Positions 39,181 to 39,757 of a stretch of 39,757 nt of DNA are shown here, in pieces. The stretch lies in assembly GCA_009785095.1 (NCBI GenBank), contig WQXA01000004.1:1-39757 (forward strand). The letters are read 5' to 3'. The stretch's first letter is position 1; every line of letters starts with the position of its first letter. The notes under the pieces are model-generated. The model ran no database searches and had not been told where the DNA came from. It worked only from the letters and a program-made list of their open reading frames with translations. A program made the translations under genes and the position numbers. The stretch is from Candidatus Saccharimonadota bacterium (lineage in GTDB: Bacteria > Patescibacteriota > Saccharimonadia > Saccharimonadales > Saccharimonadaceae).

Positions 39181-39314
39181 AACGACGTTGACCGTCTCGG
39201 GAGCACTAAAAACCGCACTAGGATCGACGTGCTTGGCCTGTTTCTTCTTGGGACTCCCGAACGTATGCCCACCTTTCGATATATTATAAATAATTCGGAC
39301 AACAGTCCACGATC

Positions 39315-39323
39315 ATTGTAACA
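39315..39323 (-). promoter_or_regulatory. Probable histidine kinase promoter
   Basis: Minus strand TGTTACAAT (39323-39315). A start site near 39308 would give a roughly 130-nt leader before the GTG, or a non-canonical start near the GAAAGGTGG at about 39275. Confidence 0.5.
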
Positions 39324-39365
39324 TAAAAAGCATGAGCATGAAAAGACATTCATTTTTAGTTTTTG

Positions 39366-39374
39366 TGATAAAAT
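39366..39374 (+). promoter_or_regulatory. Extended -10 promoter of the ABC ATPase gene
   Basis: TGATAAAAT (39366-39374), then AAAAAA and GTG. There is no ribosome site and no clear -35. The spacing matches the other leaderless genes here. Confidence 0.55.
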
Positions 39375-39380
39375 AAAAAA

Positions 39381-39757
39381 GTGATTACATTAAAAAATCT
39401 CACTAAAAGATTTGGCCATAAAATCGCAGTTGATAATATTTCGATCAATATTCCTGAGGGTAAAGTCGTTGGTTTTCTCGGGCCGAATGGTGCGGGTAAA
39501 ACTACCACGATGAATATGATTTTGGGTTTAGAAAAACCAACTGCGGGCGAAGCCAAAATCGATGGGAAAAATTACGTTGAGCTAAAAAATCCACTCAAAA
39601 TTGTCGGTGCGGTTATAGGTCAGAATTTTCATCGGAATCGCTCGCCGCGCGCCCACTTGGAATTTCTGGCGGCCGCGACAGGCATCCCGCACGACCGCGT
39701 TGACGAAGTTTTAGAATTGACTGGCCTGACCGATGTCGCGGAGAAACCGGTCGGAAA
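39381..39757 (+). CDS. ABC-type ATPase, N-terminal part (cut by window edge)
   Basis: 125 codons are visible. MITLKNLTKRFGHKIAVDNISINIPEGKVVGFLGPNGAGKTTTMNMILGLEKPTAGEAKIDG is the start of an export-type or natA/ccmA-like ABC ATPase with Walker A GPNGAGKTT; a Q-loop region (VIGQNFHRNRSPRAHLEFLAAATG) follows. The signature motif lies past the window end. The GTG at 39381 is 6 nt after an extended -10 (TGATAAAAT), so it is probably leaderless. Substrate cannot be inferred without the permease. Confidence 0.88.
   Translation, partial: MITLKNLTKRFGHKIAVDNISINIPEGKVVGFLGPNGAGKTTTMNMILGLEKPTAGEAKIDGKNYVELKNPLKIVGAVIGQNFHRNRSPRAHLEFLAAATGIPHDRVDEVLELTGLTDVAEKPVG

Overview
The window looks like chromosomal DNA of a Patescibacteria (CPR) bacterium, most likely from or near Saccharibacteria. 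The evidence is gene content only: very compact housekeeping genes, a large TraG/VirD4-like ATPase, a sigma-region-4/HARE-HTH protein, PspC with a PadR regulator, a stand-alone GMP synthase ATP-PPase subunit, and many start codons placed 6-10 nt after a -10 box. UGA is used as a normal stop (for example at the end of ftsI), so the UGA=Gly code of some CPR lineages does not apply. No rRNA, tRNA, CRISPR array or intact insertion sequence was seen.

Layout. 1-6109 (+): division/cell-wall cluster ftsI-mraY-ftsW-murG-ftsQ with overlapping genes. 6110-6854: AT-rich gap with inverted repeats and a 28-bp perfect palindrome. 6855-14229 (-): guaA (no glutaminase domain), gdhA, secA, hpf, serS. 14264-16857: a CmpB-like membrane protein, a PspC protein with its PadR regulator, and a small membrane protein. 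16861-24128 (-): a TraG/VirD4-like ATPase, a hypothetical gene broken by a C10 tract, the sigma4/HARE-HTH regulator, and topA. 24231-27386: a DUF4870/Tic20-like protein, dprA, a roughly 320-nt orphan structured RNA, pth and a DUF5684-like protein. 27449-30767: two hypothetical genes with G9 tracts on either side of der. 30776-34289 (-): purC-purE-purM and a half-size PurL-like protein. 34345-39180 (-): a 518-aa membrane protein, an rluB-type pseudouridine synthase, a receiver protein with a long Pro-rich tail, and a soluble PAS histidine kinase. 39381-end: start of an ABC-type ATPase.

Four things stand out. (1) Three unrelated hypothetical genes each carry a 9-10 nt G/C homopolymer just inside the N-terminus. 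Two are in frame and one is off by one base, and in each gene both wrong frames hit an early stop. This is the signature of slipped-strand ON/OFF phase variation. (2) Roughly 100-180 bp palindromic elements lie in frame inside housekeeping genes (der twice, rluB twice, topA once), resembling Rickettsia palindromic elements. Copies share a hairpin core with a compensatory base-pair change but have different outer arms. (3) A structured RNA with a textbook promoter and intrinsic terminator lies between dprA and pth and matches no class I could recognise. (4) Leaderless or near-leaderless initiation appears to be the rule for first genes of transcripts, while genes inside operons have Shine-Dalgarno sites.
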